Source: Xenorhabdus mauleonii (GTDB lineage Bacteria; Pseudomonadota; Gammaproteobacteria; Enterobacterales; Enterobacteriaceae). From it: 64,000 nucleotides of DNA. Where the stretch lies: assembly GCF_900113945.1 (NCBI RefSeq), contig NZ_FORG01000002.1, positions 124,001 to 188,000 of the forward strand, given 5' to 3'. The translations under genes and the position numbers were made by a program. Position 1 is the first letter of the stretch. The number at the start of each line of letters is the position of its first letter. The notes below the pieces were generated by a model. The model saw nothing but the letters and a program-made list of their open reading frames with translations, made no database searches and was not told the origin of the DNA. Below are positions 63,926 to 64,000 of this stretch, piece after piece.

Positions 63926-64000
63926 ATGCGTATTTTAATTACGGGGGGAACGGGGCTCATTGGTCATCGCTTGACCTGTCAGCTACTTTCCATTTCCCAT
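63926..64000 (+). CDS. yfcH: YfcH-type SDR epimerase, 3'-truncated by the window edge
   Basis: 25 codons reach the window end. They read MRILITGGTGLIGHRLTCQL, the start of an extended short-chain dehydrogenase with the NAD(P) motif TGGTGLIG, as in YfcH (TIGR01777 type). AGGGGG lies 5 nt before the ATG. The order yfcG-yfcH agrees with E. coli. Confidence 0.8.
   Translation, partial: MRILITGGTGLIGHRLTCQLLSISH

Noticed and set aside
1-64000. tRNA, rRNA, transposase, prophage or integrase genes
   Set aside because: None could be recognised on either strand, so the window gives no direct evidence for a mobile island despite the mosaic composition.

Overview
The window looks like chromosome of a Xenorhabdus-type insect-pathogenic enterobacterium (Morganellaceae). 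This rests on a complete PAX-type lysine-rich lipopeptide locus (paxT, paxA, paxB, paxC), an enterobacterial astCADBE operon, yfcD/yfcG/yfcH-type genes in Escherichia coli-like order, and an intergenic repeat with TATACCCGTC ends of the kind seen in Xenorhabdus, Photorhabdus and Yersinia. Genus is an inference; no rRNA or tRNA gene is visible.

Layout. 1-7983 is the 3' part of a nonribosomal peptide synthetase (NRPS) gene that belongs to a cluster lying mostly left of the window. It ends in a condensation-thiolation pair with no adenylation and no thioesterase domain. 8227-9297 is a YiiG-like lipoprotein. 9459-17649 (minus) is a small type VI secretion island: tssF, vgrG, a DUF4123 adaptor, a class-3 lipase effector and two related lipoproteins that are probable immunity proteins. 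18225-22063 is a divergent, Fur-box-controlled TonB receptor / enterochelin-esterase pair. 22268-30161 (minus) is the arginine succinyltransferase operon astC-astA-astD-astB-astE followed by a CycA-like permease. 30162-31332 is a long non-coding region with three 15-bp direct repeats, each carrying a GATC. 31333-57493 is the PAX-type locus: an exporter, a terminator, then a three-gene, seven-module NRPS operon. 57541-58722 (minus) is a free-standing thioester-reductase-like protein convergent with paxC. 58723-59807 holds two degenerate repeat copies. The right end carries a winged-helix/PfkB kinase, a methyltransferase, a Nudix hydrolase (YfcD), a YfcG-type GST and the start of yfcH.

How the main system works. 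PaxA has a starter condensation domain (acyl cap) and a serine-like adenylation code. PaxB supplies modules 2-5, PaxC modules 6-7 plus a thioesterase. Five of seven adenylation domains carry one near-identical acid-containing code (DTSDIG..), the expected lysine type. Module 4 has a different, hydrophobic-type code. The condensation domains of modules 5 and 7 are of the DIYPLAPLQEG / HHLVCDH class, like dual condensation/epimerisation domains, so residues 4 and 6 are predicted to be D. Predicted product: acyl-Ser-Lys-Lys-D-X-Lys-D-Lys-Lys, cyclised by the thioesterase and exported by PaxT. Residue assignments are inferred from codes read by eye.

Most notable for follow-up: the A-less terminal module of the first NRPS, the non-lysine module 4 in the PAX-type line, the effector/duplicated-immunity island beside an isolated tssF, the GATC direct repeats upstream of paxT, and a Leu/Ile/Val-rich short ORF with a perfect 14-bp hairpin near 62.2 kb.
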